Source: Clostridia bacterium
GTDB lineage: Bacteria > Bacillota > Clostridia > TANB77 > CAG-508
Length of the DNA stretch: 64,000 bases
Assembly (NCBI GenBank): GCA_900759015.1
Contig: CAAEUE010000003.1
Span: 8,152-72,151, forward strand
Direction: 5' to 3'
Below the pieces are notes generated by a model. The model saw only the letters and a list, made by a program, of their open reading frames with translations. It did not search any database and was not told the origin of the DNA. A program made the position numbers and the translations under genes. Below, in pieces: positions 1 through 7,865 of this stretch. Within the stretch, counting starts at the first letter, position 1, and each line of letters starts with the position of its first letter.

Positions 1-924
1 AATGGAGATATAGATTCTATGGGATCAAGCCTTGGAATTTATAGGTTAGCAAAAACATTGGAAAAAGAAACAAATATAGTAAATAATACTTATGGTATGA
101 CTTTAAGTAAATTCATAGAAGAACTTGAAAAAGATGATGAATATAAAGATGTTATTATAGGTAAAAGTGAAGCATTAAATAAAGCGACAAATAAAACTTT
201 ATTAGTAGTTACAGATACTCATAAGCAAAATTATGTAGAAGTACCAGAGTTATTAGATAAAGTTGGTCAAATAGCTATAATAGATCATCATAGAAGAAGT
301 ACAGACTATATAGAAAATGCGACACTTACATTCCAAGAGGTATATGCATCTTCTGCTGCTGAATTAGTAACAGAAATTTTACAATATACAGACGTAAAGA
401 TTAAATTAAAACCTATAGAAGTAGAAGGATTATATGGTGGAATTATGGTAGACACTAAAAACTTTACTTTTAAAACAGGTGTAAGAACATTTGAAGCAGC
501 AGCATATTTACGTAGATGTGGTGTTGATATAATTAAAGTCAAAAAGTGGTTCCAAAGTGATTTAAATAGTTACAATGAAATTGCAAATATAGTTAAAAAT
601 GCAGAAATGTATGATAATTCTATTGCAATTGCTATATATGATAAAGAAGACAAAGATGCAAATCTAATTTGTGCTAAAGCTGCTGATGAATTATTAACTA
701 TTTCTGATATAACAGCATCATTTGTACTTGGAAATGTAGGAGATAAGGTATGTATAAGTGGTAGATCTATAGGAGATGTAAATGTACAACTTATATTAGA
801 AAAACTTGGTGGCGGTGGTCATATAACATTGGCAGGAGCACAAGTTGAAGGTATGACTTTAGAAGAAGTAAAACAAGAACTAATTAATAGAATAAATGAA
901 TATTTTTCAGAAATAGCAAATTAG
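1..924 (+). CDS. gdpP: Cyclic-di-AMP phosphodiesterase GdpP, C-terminal part (5' end outside window)
   Basis: The reading frame is open from base 1, so the gene begins upstream; 307 residues are visible. They start inside the first DHH-family motif (GDIDSMG), continue with the DHH triad at visible residues 95-97 (IIDHHR), and end with a DHHA1 domain carrying the GGGGH motif at about 270-274. This is the catalytic DHH/DHHA1 half of GdpP, which hydrolyses c-di-AMP to pApA at the membrane. The membrane, PAS and degenerate GGDEF parts expected in this family would lie upstream. A NrnA-type nanoRNase is the alternative, but the degree of match in the DHH and DHHA1 region favours GdpP. A REP-like palindrome follows the stop codon directly and could also terminate transcription. 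Confidence 0.85.
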   Translation, partial: NGDIDSMGSSLGIYRLAKTLEKETNIVNNTYGMTLSKFIEELEKDDEYKDVIIGKSEALNKATNKTLLVVTDTHKQNYVEVPELLDKVGQIAIIDHHRRSTDYIENATLTFQEVYASSAAELVTEILQYTDVKIKLKPIEVEGLYGGIMVDTKNFTFKTGVRTFEAAAYLRRCGVDIIKVKKWFQSDLNSYNEIANIVKNAEMYDNSIAIAIYDKEDKDANLICAKAADELLTISDITASFVLGNVGDKVCISGRSIGDVNVQLILEKLGGGGHITLAGAQVEGMTLEEVKQELINRINEYFSEIAN

Positions 925-961
925 AAAAAGGGATTTGGGGACGTTCCTCAAATCCCTTTTT
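925..961 (+). repeat. REP-like palindrome, forward copy
   Basis: Arms GGGATTT and AAATCCC surround GGGGACGTTCCTC. Flanking A and T runs extend the stem, so this copy also looks like a rho-independent terminator for gdpP. It belongs to a family scattered through intergenic DNA in this window. Confidence 0.8.
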
Positions 962-1013
962 TGTTATAGAAAATAAGTTATATTAATTTTGTTTTGTGGT
1001 GATATACAATAAA

Positions 1014-1042
1014 TTGACAAATTATGTAAAGTGAATTATAAT
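1014..1042 (+). promoter_or_regulatory. Sigma-A type promoter
   Basis: A perfect TTGACA (1014-1019) and a perfect TATAAT (1037-1042) are separated by 17 bases, just upstream of the small membrane protein gene starting at 1085. Confidence 0.75.
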
Positions 1043-1084
1043 TAATATGTTATGTGTTGTTGGTATCCTAAGGAGGGAAATTTT

Positions 1085-1288
1085 ATGCTAGAATTATTTG
1101 TCATCATTGTGTTTTTCCTGTTAGTTTCTTTAGCATTTCTACCATATTTGGCAGTTATACTTTGGGTTCTCCAAATATGTAATGAAATGGACAATGCAGT
1201 GTCAAAAAAGGAACGGTTTAAAGGATATTTCTACATAGTTCTATTAATTGTAGGAATGCTTATACATGTTTGGTTAGTTTACTATTAG
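1085..1288 (+). CDS. Small two-helix membrane protein of unknown function
   Basis: A 67-residue hydrophobic protein. The ATG at 1085 is chosen because AAGGAGG lies at the right distance upstream; an earlier in-frame ATG at 1052 has no ribosome site and sits almost on the transcription start. Two membrane segments are visible, residues about 3-30 and 46-65, joined by a charged loop (SKKERFKG). It has its own consensus promoter and a terminator, so it appears to be a monocistronic unit. I do not recognise a family. Confidence 0.6.
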   Translation: MLELFVIIVFFLLVSLAFLPYLAVILWVLQICNEMDNAVSKKERFKGYFYIVLLIVGMLIHVWLVYY

Positions 1289-1330
1289 TGGACTAACAGA
1301 GATTATTTGTTTTTACAACACAGAACTGGA

Positions 1331-1353
1331 AGCCTCCTCGTGGAGGTCTTTTT
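1331..1353 (+). terminator. Rho-independent terminator
   Basis: A CCTCC/GGAGG stem with loop TCGT is followed by a T run. It ends the unit of the small membrane protein gene. Confidence 0.7.
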
Positions 1354-1486
1354 CAGTTATAGAGTTATAGATATGCGATGTTTTTGCAATGAAAGTATAC
1401 ATAAAGCAATTGTTAGATATGCACATGGCATTTTTGCTAATAGCTCTTTACTGGTTAAAAAATAAGGAATTTTTCTTGTTGATAAA

Positions 1487-1715
1487 AATATGTGGAAATT
1501 GTGGAATACACAAAAGTTATGTGGATAAAAAAAAGGTGGATAACACGAAACTGTTAATATAAAAGGGTGGATAATGTGGATAACTGTGTGGATAATTACA
1601 AAATAGACATAAAAACAACAAAAAACTACAAAAATTGATAAAATATTAAAATTATAAATTTAATATAAAAATATTTGAAAAAATAATTAATATATGTTAC
1701 TATGAAAAAAACGAG
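1487..1715. promoter_or_regulatory. DnaA-box cluster with adjacent AT-rich stretch (origin-like or DnaA-controlled region)
   Basis: Most of the gene-free stretch 1289-1723 is this region. TGTGGATAA, the complement of the DnaA box TTATCCACA, occurs exactly at 1520-1528, 1575-1583 and 1587-1595. GGTGGATAA, one mismatch, occurs at 1535-1543 and 1566-1574. Weaker TGTGGA starts lie at 1491 and 1500. All have the same orientation. They are followed by about 110 bases that are nearly all A and T (1600-1715), like a DNA unwinding element. No dnaA or dnaN gene is visible, so the alternative is a DnaA-binding promoter or titration site. Confidence 0.7.
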
Positions 1716-1723
1716 GTGATAAT

Positions 1724-1909
1724 ATGTCAGATGATAGAAAAATAGAAGTTATAAATGGAAATGGGGATGATTTAGAAATATCACCAGTATATGACCATTT
1801 AGATATTGAAAAACCAAATACAGAGAAAAAGAAAGAAATAGTTATACCAAAGGAAAAGAAAAAAGAAGATAAGGATGTAGAAGAAAAAGATTCTGATGAA
1901 GAAGAATAG
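1724..1909 (+). CDS. Small acidic hypothetical protein
   Basis: A 61-residue, highly charged protein preceded by GAGGTGATA at good spacing. The second half is almost entirely Lys, Glu and Asp and should be disordered. No family is recognised. It lies directly downstream of the DnaA-box cluster, so its transcription could respond to DnaA if the boxes are a promoter element. The low-complexity composition makes the call as a real gene moderate; the good ribosome site is the main support. Confidence 0.45.
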   Translation: MSDDRKIEVINGNGDDLEISPVYDHLDIEKPNTEKKKEIVIPKEKKKEDKDVEEKDSDEEE

Positions 1910-2023
1910 GCAACATTGCATTAAATGTTGCTATATTTTTTGATATTGTATACATATAAATACTGAAAAATAAGCAAAAATTATAAATTATTAAAATTAA
2001 TTTTAGTTTTTAATCTTAAACTA

Positions 2024-2052
2024 TTGACAGTTACTGACAAAAATGGTATTAT
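2024..2052 (+). promoter_or_regulatory. Promoter of the tRNA-Arg gene
   Basis: TTGACA at 2024-2029 and TATTAT at 2047-2052 with a 17-base spacer, ending 19 bases before the tRNA. Confidence 0.7.
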
Positions 2053-2071
2053 ATATCTTGTCCGAAGAAAT

Positions 2072-2148
2072 GGGTCAGTAGCTCAGTTGGATAGAGCATT
2101 GGCCTTCTAAGCCAAGGGTCGGGGGTTCGAATCCCTCCTGGCTCACCA
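2072..2148 (+). tRNA. tRNA-Arg (anticodon UCU)
   Basis: A full cloverleaf is readable: acceptor GGGTCAG pairs with CTGGCTC, the D arm contains AGCTCAGTTGG, the anticodon stem TTGGC/GCCAA encloses loop CTTCTAA with anticodon TCT, and the T arm has GGTTCGAATCC. The 3' CCA is encoded. It reads AGA codons, which dominate arginine use in this AT-rich genome. It has its own promoter and a terminator-like hairpin downstream. Confidence 0.95.
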
Positions 2149-2153
2149 TTTCA

Positions 2154-2204
2154 AAAAAACTCTACAATGTTGAATATCAACGTTTGTAGAGTTTTAATTT
2201 TTTT
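2154..2204. terminator. Bidirectional terminator between tRNA-Arg and the XRE gene
   Basis: AAAACTCTACAA pairs with TTGTAGAGTTTT around an inner TTGAATATCAA hairpin. T runs follow on both strands, so it can serve the tRNA and the convergent regulator gene. Confidence 0.75.
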
Positions 2205-2205
2205 A

Positions 2206-2538
2206 TTAATTTTGTTCTTTAAATAAATAAGTTAGATAGCTAGTTAATTTATTTTTATTTTCTGGAGATAAAGAATTATATATCTCGATAACATTATTTA
2301 ATTGTACATCTTTTGAATCTAAATTTTTAATTTTATTAGGATTATCAGTTAATCCCAATAAATAATCTGTAGAACAATTAAAATAATTTGCAAGTTTAAT
2401 TAGATTAGGAATTGTTGGAAGACTTTTTCCTAGTTCATATTGTGAAATTAATTCTTGTGACACTTCAATATCAACTGATAATTTTAATTGTGTGACTTTT
2501 CTTTTTTCTCGCATTTTTTTCAAATTTTTTAATTTCAT
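2206..2538 (-). CDS. XRE-family HTH transcriptional regulator
   Basis: A 110-residue protein with an N-terminal Cro/C1-type helix-turn-helix at about residues 8-62 (QLKLSVDIEVSQELISQYE, then LPTIPNLIKLANYF and STDYLLGL). A short helical C-terminus follows. The start at 2538 is set by a GGAGG just upstream; the longer open frame extends into a hydrophobic, unlikely N-terminus. It is divergent from the zinc-ribbon membrane protein gene at 2779. Inverted repeats between the two genes are candidate operators, so it may repress itself and that neighbour. The target is inference. Confidence 0.8.
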   Translation of the reverse strand: MKLKNLKKMREKRKVTQLKLSVDIEVSQELISQYELGKSLPTIPNLIKLANYFNCSTDYLLGLTDNPNKIKNLDSKDVQLNNVIEIYNSLSPENKNKLTSYLTYLFKEQN

Positions 2539-2594
2539 AATATACCTCCAGAATTTTATAGAGTAATTATATAAATAGGAAATGTAGTCACAAG

Positions 2595-2652
2595 AAGTAG
2601 TACTTATAAAAGAAAAAAATAATACAAGTAACACTTGTAAAAGGTACAAGTA
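2595..2652. promoter_or_regulatory. Candidate operator cluster for the XRE regulator
   Basis: Three related sites lie between the divergent genes: the palindrome AAGTAGTACTT at 2595-2605, the dyad TACAAGT-AAC-ACTTGTA at 2623-2639, and a further TACAAGTA half-site at 2645-2652. This is the usual layout for XRE autoregulation. Confidence 0.45.
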
Positions 2653-2778
2653 TATGTTATATTTAATGTGATTAATATTATTAATATAAGGAGGGAAAAT
2701 AGGGATAAATCAATAAAAATAGTATATGCAAAATAAATAATTTGATACAAAAGAATTAATAAGGGGGAAATAAATGAT

Positions 2779-4311
2779 ATGAATTGTAAAAAATGTGGAA
2801 ATGAAATAAAAGAAGGAGAAATGTTTTGTAGTAAATGTGGAGCAAAAATTAAACAAGAAAAAAACAAGAAAAGCAATAAAAAAATAATAATTATATCTAT
2901 TGCAATAGTAGTATTAATTGCAATTGCTATTGGTATTATTCTTTATTTTAATCAAAATGTTGAACAAACAAGTAAGAATGAAAATACAGTAGCAGAAAAT
3001 AATGAAATTGAACAAGCAAGTTCAAATATACAGGCTAATGGGACAGATAAAGTTAGTTTTACAAACATGAATTCAGATGATGAAAATTTAAGTGAAGATG
3101 AGCAAGCAATTTTAAAATATTTTGATAATGATTATTTTGAGTTCTCTGTTGAATTTGCACAAAGATATCCTCAAATATTTAAAGATGCAAAAGTAGAAGC
3201 CGGACCAGCTCAAGTAATTAAAGTTATAAATTCTACAGATGAAGAATATGAGGCTGTAGTAAGTATAAATGCATATGGATTAGGAATAACATCAATGGAA
3301 GAAGATCCAGATATTAAAGATTTTTTTGTGATAAGAGGGAAACAACTATCATCAAGAATAATTGCTGGTGATGAAGTAACAATATATGGAAGATATGTAA
3401 ATGTAGAAAATTTTGAGATTGATGGTAAGACTTACAACCTACCTGTTATAAATGTAATGAATATAATTAAACCTAATTGGACTAACAAAGAAAATGATTC
3501 AAACTATAGATTTGGATTAGATACAATAAAGCCAGTAGCTGAATATATTTTTGGAAAGAACATAAAAATATCAGAACCTGTCTTTGGAGAAGATTATGAT
3601 TTAACAACTAATAATCCTGATGAATTCTTTTATATGGTAACTTTAGATAATCAATCAAATGCTAATTTTAAGGTATTTGATATGTCCAGAAGTAATGGAA
3701 CCATAAGTTATAATATAAAGCATAATAATATTTCTAGCGGAACAAATAAGGAATTATTTGTATCAGCAGATTTTCAACATTTTATTGTAACAACATATGA
3801 TAAGAATTTGAAACATATTTATATTGATTATTATGATAGAAATTTGCAAAAACAATGGGGAAGAGAATTTGAGTATACTTCTAACAACGATATGCTTGAA
3901 AGTCCAATGGATTATACAGATACACAGATGGCAATAGTTATAGATAATGATTTACATTTAATTGATTTATCTTCTGGAGAGGATATTATAGAACCTGTAA
4001 TTGTGGGAAATAAGATAAGAGTTAATATGATGAATGATGGAATTATATTAATTGGAAATGATAACAAGGATACAATTATGAAAGTAGATTATGAAGGAAA
4101 AATTATATTTAGAACAGATGCTGATACTCAGAACTTAACAACTATTAATTATGCATATACACAAATAGTAGATGGAAAAATGGTTATATGTTTACAAGGA
4201 ACAAATGAAAATTTCGTAAACCAGATAGGAGCATCATATGATGATGCATATCCAACTAAATACATTGTATTAAATTCTGATGGTACAGTAGAAGTTTCAA
4301 CAGAAGGATAA
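2779..4311 (+). CDS. Zinc-ribbon membrane protein with large extracellular region
   Basis: 510 residues. The N-terminus is a zinc ribbon with Cys3, Cys6, Cys17 and Cys20 (CKKC and CSKC), then a basic stretch and one membrane helix at about 35-57. The rest is predicted to be outside the cell: an Asp/Glu/Asn-rich linker to about residue 110, then a beta-rich domain in which short strands recur, resembling a propeller. Proteins with this cytoplasmic ribbon plus a single helix are common in Clostridia and mostly uncharacterised. The ATG follows AAGGGGG. The divergent XRE gene suggests local control. I do not assign a function. Confidence 0.7.
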   Translation: MNCKKCGNEIKEGEMFCSKCGAKIKQEKNKKSNKKIIIISIAIVVLIAIAIGIILYFNQNVEQTSKNENTVAENNEIEQASSNIQANGTDKVSFTNMNSDDENLSEDEQAILKYFDNDYFEFSVEFAQRYPQIFKDAKVEAGPAQVIKVINSTDEEYEAVVSINAYGLGITSMEEDPDIKDFFVIRGKQLSSRIIAGDEVTIYGRYVNVENFEIDGKTYNLPVINVMNIIKPNWTNKENDSNYRFGLDTIKPVAEYIFGKNIKISEPVFGEDYDLTTNNPDEFFYMVTLDNQSNANFKVFDMSRSNGTISYNIKHNNISSGTNKELFVSADFQHFIVTTYDKNLKHIYIDYYDRNLQKQWGREFEYTSNNDMLESPMDYTDTQMAIVIDNDLHLIDLSSGEDIIEPVIVGNKIRVNMMNDGIILIGNDNKDTIMKVDYEGKIIFRTDADTQNLTTINYAYTQIVDGKMVICLQGTNENFVNQIGASYDDAYPTKYIVLNSDGTVEVSTEG

Positions 4312-4340
4312 ATAATAAAAAAATATATATTATATAGAAA

Positions 4341-4388
4341 ACTCAAGATATAGTAAATTAGATAATTTGTCTATTTCTTGAGTTTTTT
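4341..4388 (+). terminator. Rho-independent terminator
   Basis: ACTCAAGATATAG pairs with CTATTTCTTGAGT and is followed by TTTTTT; it ends the zinc-ribbon gene. Confidence 0.75.
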
Positions 4389-4587
4389 GTAATTACTTTG
4401 AGGAGTTATAAAAGTCAGTTTTTAAATACGTTTAGTATAAATGTTGTTAGAAGAAATTTTATATGGTAAAATTAACATATTATATGAAAAAATTTATAAT
4501 ATATTGAACTATCAACAAAAAATTTATTAGTTTTAATATAATATTTATGACATTAGGATAATAGAAAACAGAAAGAAGAGTGGTTAA

Positions 4588-5172
4588 ATGAAATTAACAG
4601 AGGAAGAAGCTTTAAAATTATTAGAGAATTTTAAAAACAAAGTAGAAAATATAAGTTGGATAGAACATTCAATTTGTGTAGGAAATACAGCAGGAAAAAT
4701 TGCAGAAAAATTGGGTATAGATGTAGAAAAAGCAAAAGCTTGTGGATATATTCATGATATAGGTAAAGGAACAGCAGACTTTGAAAATCATCCAATGCAG
4801 GGATATAAATTTCTAAAAGAGCTAGAATATGATGAGGAATATGCCAATATTTGTTTAACGCATTCATATTTAAATAATGATATCAATTGTGTTGCAGCTG
4901 AAATGCATCCAAAGGAGATATATTTTATAAAAAAATTCATAACAAAGTACGAATATACAATTTATGACAAATTAATAACTTTATGTGATTTAATTTCTAT
5001 GAATGTTAATGTAACATTAGAAAAAAGATTAATAGATATATATGATAGGCGAGGAGTGCATAAAAATACAGTATATAATCTTAGAGAATCAAAAAAATTA
5101 AAAAAAGAATTTGATAAAATGCTAGGATATAATGTGTATAAATTGTTTCCAAAAATAATTGAAAATTTATAA
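4588..5172 (+). CDS. HD-domain phosphohydrolase
   Basis: 194 residues. The HD signature is clear: EHSICVG at about 26-32 supplies the first His, His56-Asp57 lies in the HDIGKG motif, and further His residues follow at HPMQGY and LTHSYL. This metal-dependent fold hydrolyses nucleotides or phosphoesters. The length and HDIGKG motif fit the small stand-alone HDIG hydrolases; a YqeK-like Ap4A hydrolase is a possible alternative, but the usual rsfS or nadD neighbours are absent. The gene stands alone with an intergenic gap on each side. Confidence 0.75.
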   Translation: MKLTEEEALKLLENFKNKVENISWIEHSICVGNTAGKIAEKLGIDVEKAKACGYIHDIGKGTADFENHPMQGYKFLKELEYDEEYANICLTHSYLNNDINCVAAEMHPKEIYFIKKFITKYEYTIYDKLITLCDLISMNVNVTLEKRLIDIYDRRGVHKNTVYNLRESKKLKKEFDKMLGYNVYKLFPKIIENL

Positions 5173-5359
5173 TATGATTAAAGAATGTGTATTAAACTGT
5201 ATTAAAATTAGCATATAATCATTTATTTCCAAAATAAAATCGACATTTATTTACAAAAAATAAAAACTTTTCATGAATAAAGAGTATATAAAAAACGACA
5301 TAATAATAGTAAACATATTAAAATTTAGAAAATATGCAATTATTTATGAGGAGGAAAAA

Positions 5360-6262
5360 ATGAAAAGTAAATTATATATAAAAGCATTGTTAATAATATT
5401 ATTAGTTATTTCTTTAATAACTATACCCAATATAAGTAATGCCACAGAAAGAACAGCAAATGATGAAAGTACTTTAACAAGTGCAATAACAAGTGCTACA
5501 GATGGTGATGTTATTAATTTATCTCAAGATATTACAATAACAGCTCCAATTGAAGTTTCTGGTAAATCAATTACAATAAATGGTAATGGACATAGTATTA
5601 TTGCTGGTTATACAGGAACATCTGGAAACAAAACAATTTTATCAGCAGTTTCAACTGGAAGTGTTATTAAATTAAAAAATATTACATTAAAAAACAGCCC
5701 TAAATATGGTGTACAAGCATATGATGGTGGAAAAGTAATTTTAAATCAAGTTACGCTTTCTAACAATGCTTATGGTGGAGTTTTAATAAATGGAGGAACT
5801 GCAGAAGTTATTAATTTATCATTGATAGGAAATAAGACAGGTATAGAGATTTCAAAATCTAAATCTATAACATCTAATAATGAGCCAACATTAATAATGA
5901 ATGGTAAATTAACTTCTGATGCGACAGATAATGTTATTTATCTAGCAAATGATCCAAACGATAATACTAATAAGTTTGTGATAGAAAACACAGATAATAC
6001 AGAAAATAAAATTTTAGCAAGTGGAAATAAAGTTGTAGTAACAGATGTAAATAATAATATTTTATACACAAGTAATGAGACAACAAAGCAAATAGATGTT
6101 GAGGATTATGAAGAAAATCATCCAGAAACAGATAAAAATAATACGAGTGAAAACGATAAAGTAGAAAATCCACATACAGGAGATTCAATTTTAGGATATG
6201 TTGCAACAGGAATAATAGCTGTAATGGGAATTGCAATTTTATCAAAGAAAAATAATAAATAA
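5360..6262 (+). CDS. Secreted parallel beta-helix protein with sortase-type C-terminal anchor
   Basis: 300 residues. The ATG at 5360 is chosen because GAGGAGG precedes it and because a signal peptide then starts at residue 1 (KSKLYIKALL, hydrophobic core, cleavage near SNA-TE). Residues about 35-200 have repeating short strands ending in NG/GG turns, as in pectate-lyase-like right-handed helices. The C-terminus has the sorting signature NPHTGD, a hydrophobic segment and a KKNNK tail. It is thus probably wall-anchored. The nearby class B sortase gene (7866-8598) is a natural partner but is frameshifted. The substrate or adhesive role is unknown. Confidence 0.75.
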   Translation: MKSKLYIKALLIILLVISLITIPNISNATERTANDESTLTSAITSATDGDVINLSQDITITAPIEVSGKSITINGNGHSIIAGYTGTSGNKTILSAVSTGSVIKLKNITLKNSPKYGVQAYDGGKVILNQVTLSNNAYGGVLINGGTAEVINLSLIGNKTGIEISKSKSITSNNEPTLIMNGKLTSDATDNVIYLANDPNDNTNKFVIENTDNTENKILASGNKVVVTDVNNNILYTSNETTKQIDVEDYEENHPETDKNNTSENDKVENPHTGDSILGYVATGIIAVMGIAILSKKNNK

Positions 6263-6294
6263 TAAAAAAATAAGGTGGGAATAAAATTGAAGTG

Positions 6295-6342
6295 CACCCC
6301 AAATGTTAGACAAAAAATCTAACATTTGGAGGTGTATTTTTT
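6295..6342. terminator. Strong terminator hairpin between convergent genes
   Basis: CACCCCAAATGTTAGA pairs with TCTAACATTTGGAGGTG around CAAAAAA, followed by a T-rich run. A shorter relative with the same outer bases lies at 21344-21388, so this may be a repeated terminator type. Confidence 0.75.
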
Positions 6343-6353
6343 ATGAGTAAATA

Positions 6354-7226
6354 TTATTCAGCAGGAATGACATCTGTATCAGTAACTATATCTGGTTCAA
6401 GCAAAAATGTACGTTCAAAATAGTAACCATTAGAGTTATGTTGTAGTTCTCGAACAGGTAGCTTTGTTTCTTTATTTATCCATAATTCTCTGTAATCTGT
6501 ACTTGAGTTATTAAGCTTTAAAACGTAACACTCTGCATTATTATAAGTGTCATTTAGTATATTTAATCCCAAAATACGAGAAAAATCATTTGAAATATAG
6601 TAGATGTCAGAAAAGACTTCAAAAATTTTACCTTTATCTGAATATAAATTTGAAATCTGAGATATAGAGTTAGTATTATTATCATGGTAAATAAATGTAG
6701 AATTATCAGAATTGGTTTCTCCATAAGTTGTTTTTATAATATCAGAATTTGCAGAAGCACTTTCGCTTTTATATTTACCATTTTTATAATAGAAAGTATC
6801 TATAAATTCATATTTTTTCTGTGTGTCAGCTGTTATGTAATATTGATATGTAGTAAATTTATAATTGTTCAAATTAGTAATTTCTTGAATTTTGCCATAA
6901 GTTTCAGTTATTATAGATTTTTTTGGTATATATATAAATATATATAAAAATACTATACTTAATATTATAATTATAAATCCTATTGAAGATAATGTTAAAA
7001 TAAATTGTTTTTTTCTAAATTTTTTGATTTGCCTTATTTCAGCTTCTTTTTCTTTAATATCATTATCATAATTAATATCATCTTTTTCTTCAATATTTTT
7101 TAAAATTGTATTACATTCTGAACATGTTTTTAAATGGTCTTTTATAAAATCTTTTGTTTGAGTTCCAACTAGGTTCTCAATGTAATTAGGAAGTAAATCT
7201 CTTACTATTTCACATTCTTTTTTCAT
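6354..7226 (-). CDS. Anti-sigma factor with zinc-finger and LolA-like sensor domain
   Basis: 290 residues. The N-terminus is a zf-HC2 anti-sigma domain with His31, Cys35 and Cys38 (HLKTCSEC), followed by a charged region and one membrane helix at about 75-98. The outer part (about 105-290) resembles LolA/RsiE-like sensor domains: a FYYKNGKYKSES stretch, then ELWINKETKLPVRE near the end. The gene overlaps the end of the sigma-factor gene by 17 bases, which indicates translational coupling. The inferred role is to hold the sigma factor at the membrane until an envelope signal arrives. Confidence 0.85.
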   Translation of the reverse strand: MKKECEIVRDLLPNYIENLVGTQTKDFIKDHLKTCSECNTILKNIEEKDDINYDNDIKEKEAEIRQIKKFRKKQFILTLSSIGFIIIILSIVFLYIFIYIPKKSIITETYGKIQEITNLNNYKFTTYQYYITADTQKKYEFIDTFYYKNGKYKSESASANSDIIKTTYGETNSDNSTFIYHDNNTNSISQISNLYSDKGKIFEVFSDIYYISNDFSRILGLNILNDTYNNAECYVLKLNNSSTDYRELWINKETKLPVRELQHNSNGYYFERTFLLEPDIVTDTDVIPAE

Positions 7227-7692
7227 TCTTTAATCTCTCCTTTAACTTTAATTTTGCTCTATAAAAGGTTGTTCGGGCCCAAACTTCACTTTTATTTAAT
7301 ATTTCTCCAATTTTTTTAAAAGATAAATCCCCATTAATTCTTAAAAGTACTACTTCACGTGTAATATCATCAAATTTTTGAATTTCATTATGTATATCGT
7401 TAGAAGATAATATATCATCTTCTAAATTTGCATCTATAAGTTGATTAGATATGACTTCATCGAGTTGTATAGTTTTTATCTTCCTATTTTTTATAAGGTG
7501 ATTTATTAACTTGTTTTTTGCAATTTTACATAGCCAAGAATACATACTACATTCGCCTCTGAAATTATTTATATTTTTTATAGCACTATAGAAAGTTTCT
7601 TGCATTATTTCTTCAGAAAGTTCATGATTTTGAGTTAAACTATATAAATATCTATATAACTGCTTAGAATATTTTTTATATATTTCTTCCAT
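7210..7692 (-). CDS. ECF (sigma-70 family) RNA polymerase sigma factor
   Basis: 160 residues. Region 2 is recognisable (YRYLYSLTQNHELSEEIMQETF, then FRGECSMYSWLCKIAKN) and region 4 lies at about 110-155 (VVLLRINGDLSFKKIGEIL, RAKLKLKERL). The start at 7692 follows AGGAGG; a longer open frame upstream has no ribosome site and runs into repeat DNA. The gene is coupled to its anti-sigma gene. No canonical sigma-A promoter was seen close upstream, so it may be autoregulated. Likely targets are the neighbouring surface-protein and sortase genes, which is inference. Confidence 0.9.
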   Translation of the reverse strand: MEEIYKKYSKQLYRYLYSLTQNHELSEEIMQETFYSAIKNINNFRGECSMYSWLCKIAKNKLINHLIKNRKIKTIQLDEVISNQLIDANLEDDILSSNDIHNEIQKFDDITREVVLLRINGDLSFKKIGEILNKSEVWARTTFYRAKLKLKERLKNEKRM

Positions 7693-7783
7693 TATTACCT
7701 CCTCTATAATGTTAGACAAAATAAAGTCGAATTTCGTTACAAGAAATAAAGATTTTAAATTTAATAATATAATTTTAATTAAT

Positions 7784-7858
7784 AGGGATTTTATCACCGT
7801 CCCAAAATCCCAAATACTGTTTTCCAAAATTCCGAAAACTGTCCAAAAATCCTGAAAA
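7784..7858. repeat. Degenerate REP-like region
   Basis: GGGATTTTATCACCGTCCC, then several diverged AAAATCC and TCCGAAAAC units down to the end of the sortase gene. It looks like a decayed member of the palindrome family and may form a weak hairpin. Confidence 0.5.
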
Positions 7859-7865
7859 GCCTATA

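Noticed and set aside
1372..1464. 30-codon frame in the gap before the DnaA boxes
   Set aside because: It has no ribosome site and no recognisable protein features.
6295..6342. End of an IS3-like element
   Set aside because: The hairpin sequence recalls terminators found beside some transposase genes, but no transposase remnant or target duplication was seen here; it was kept as a terminator.
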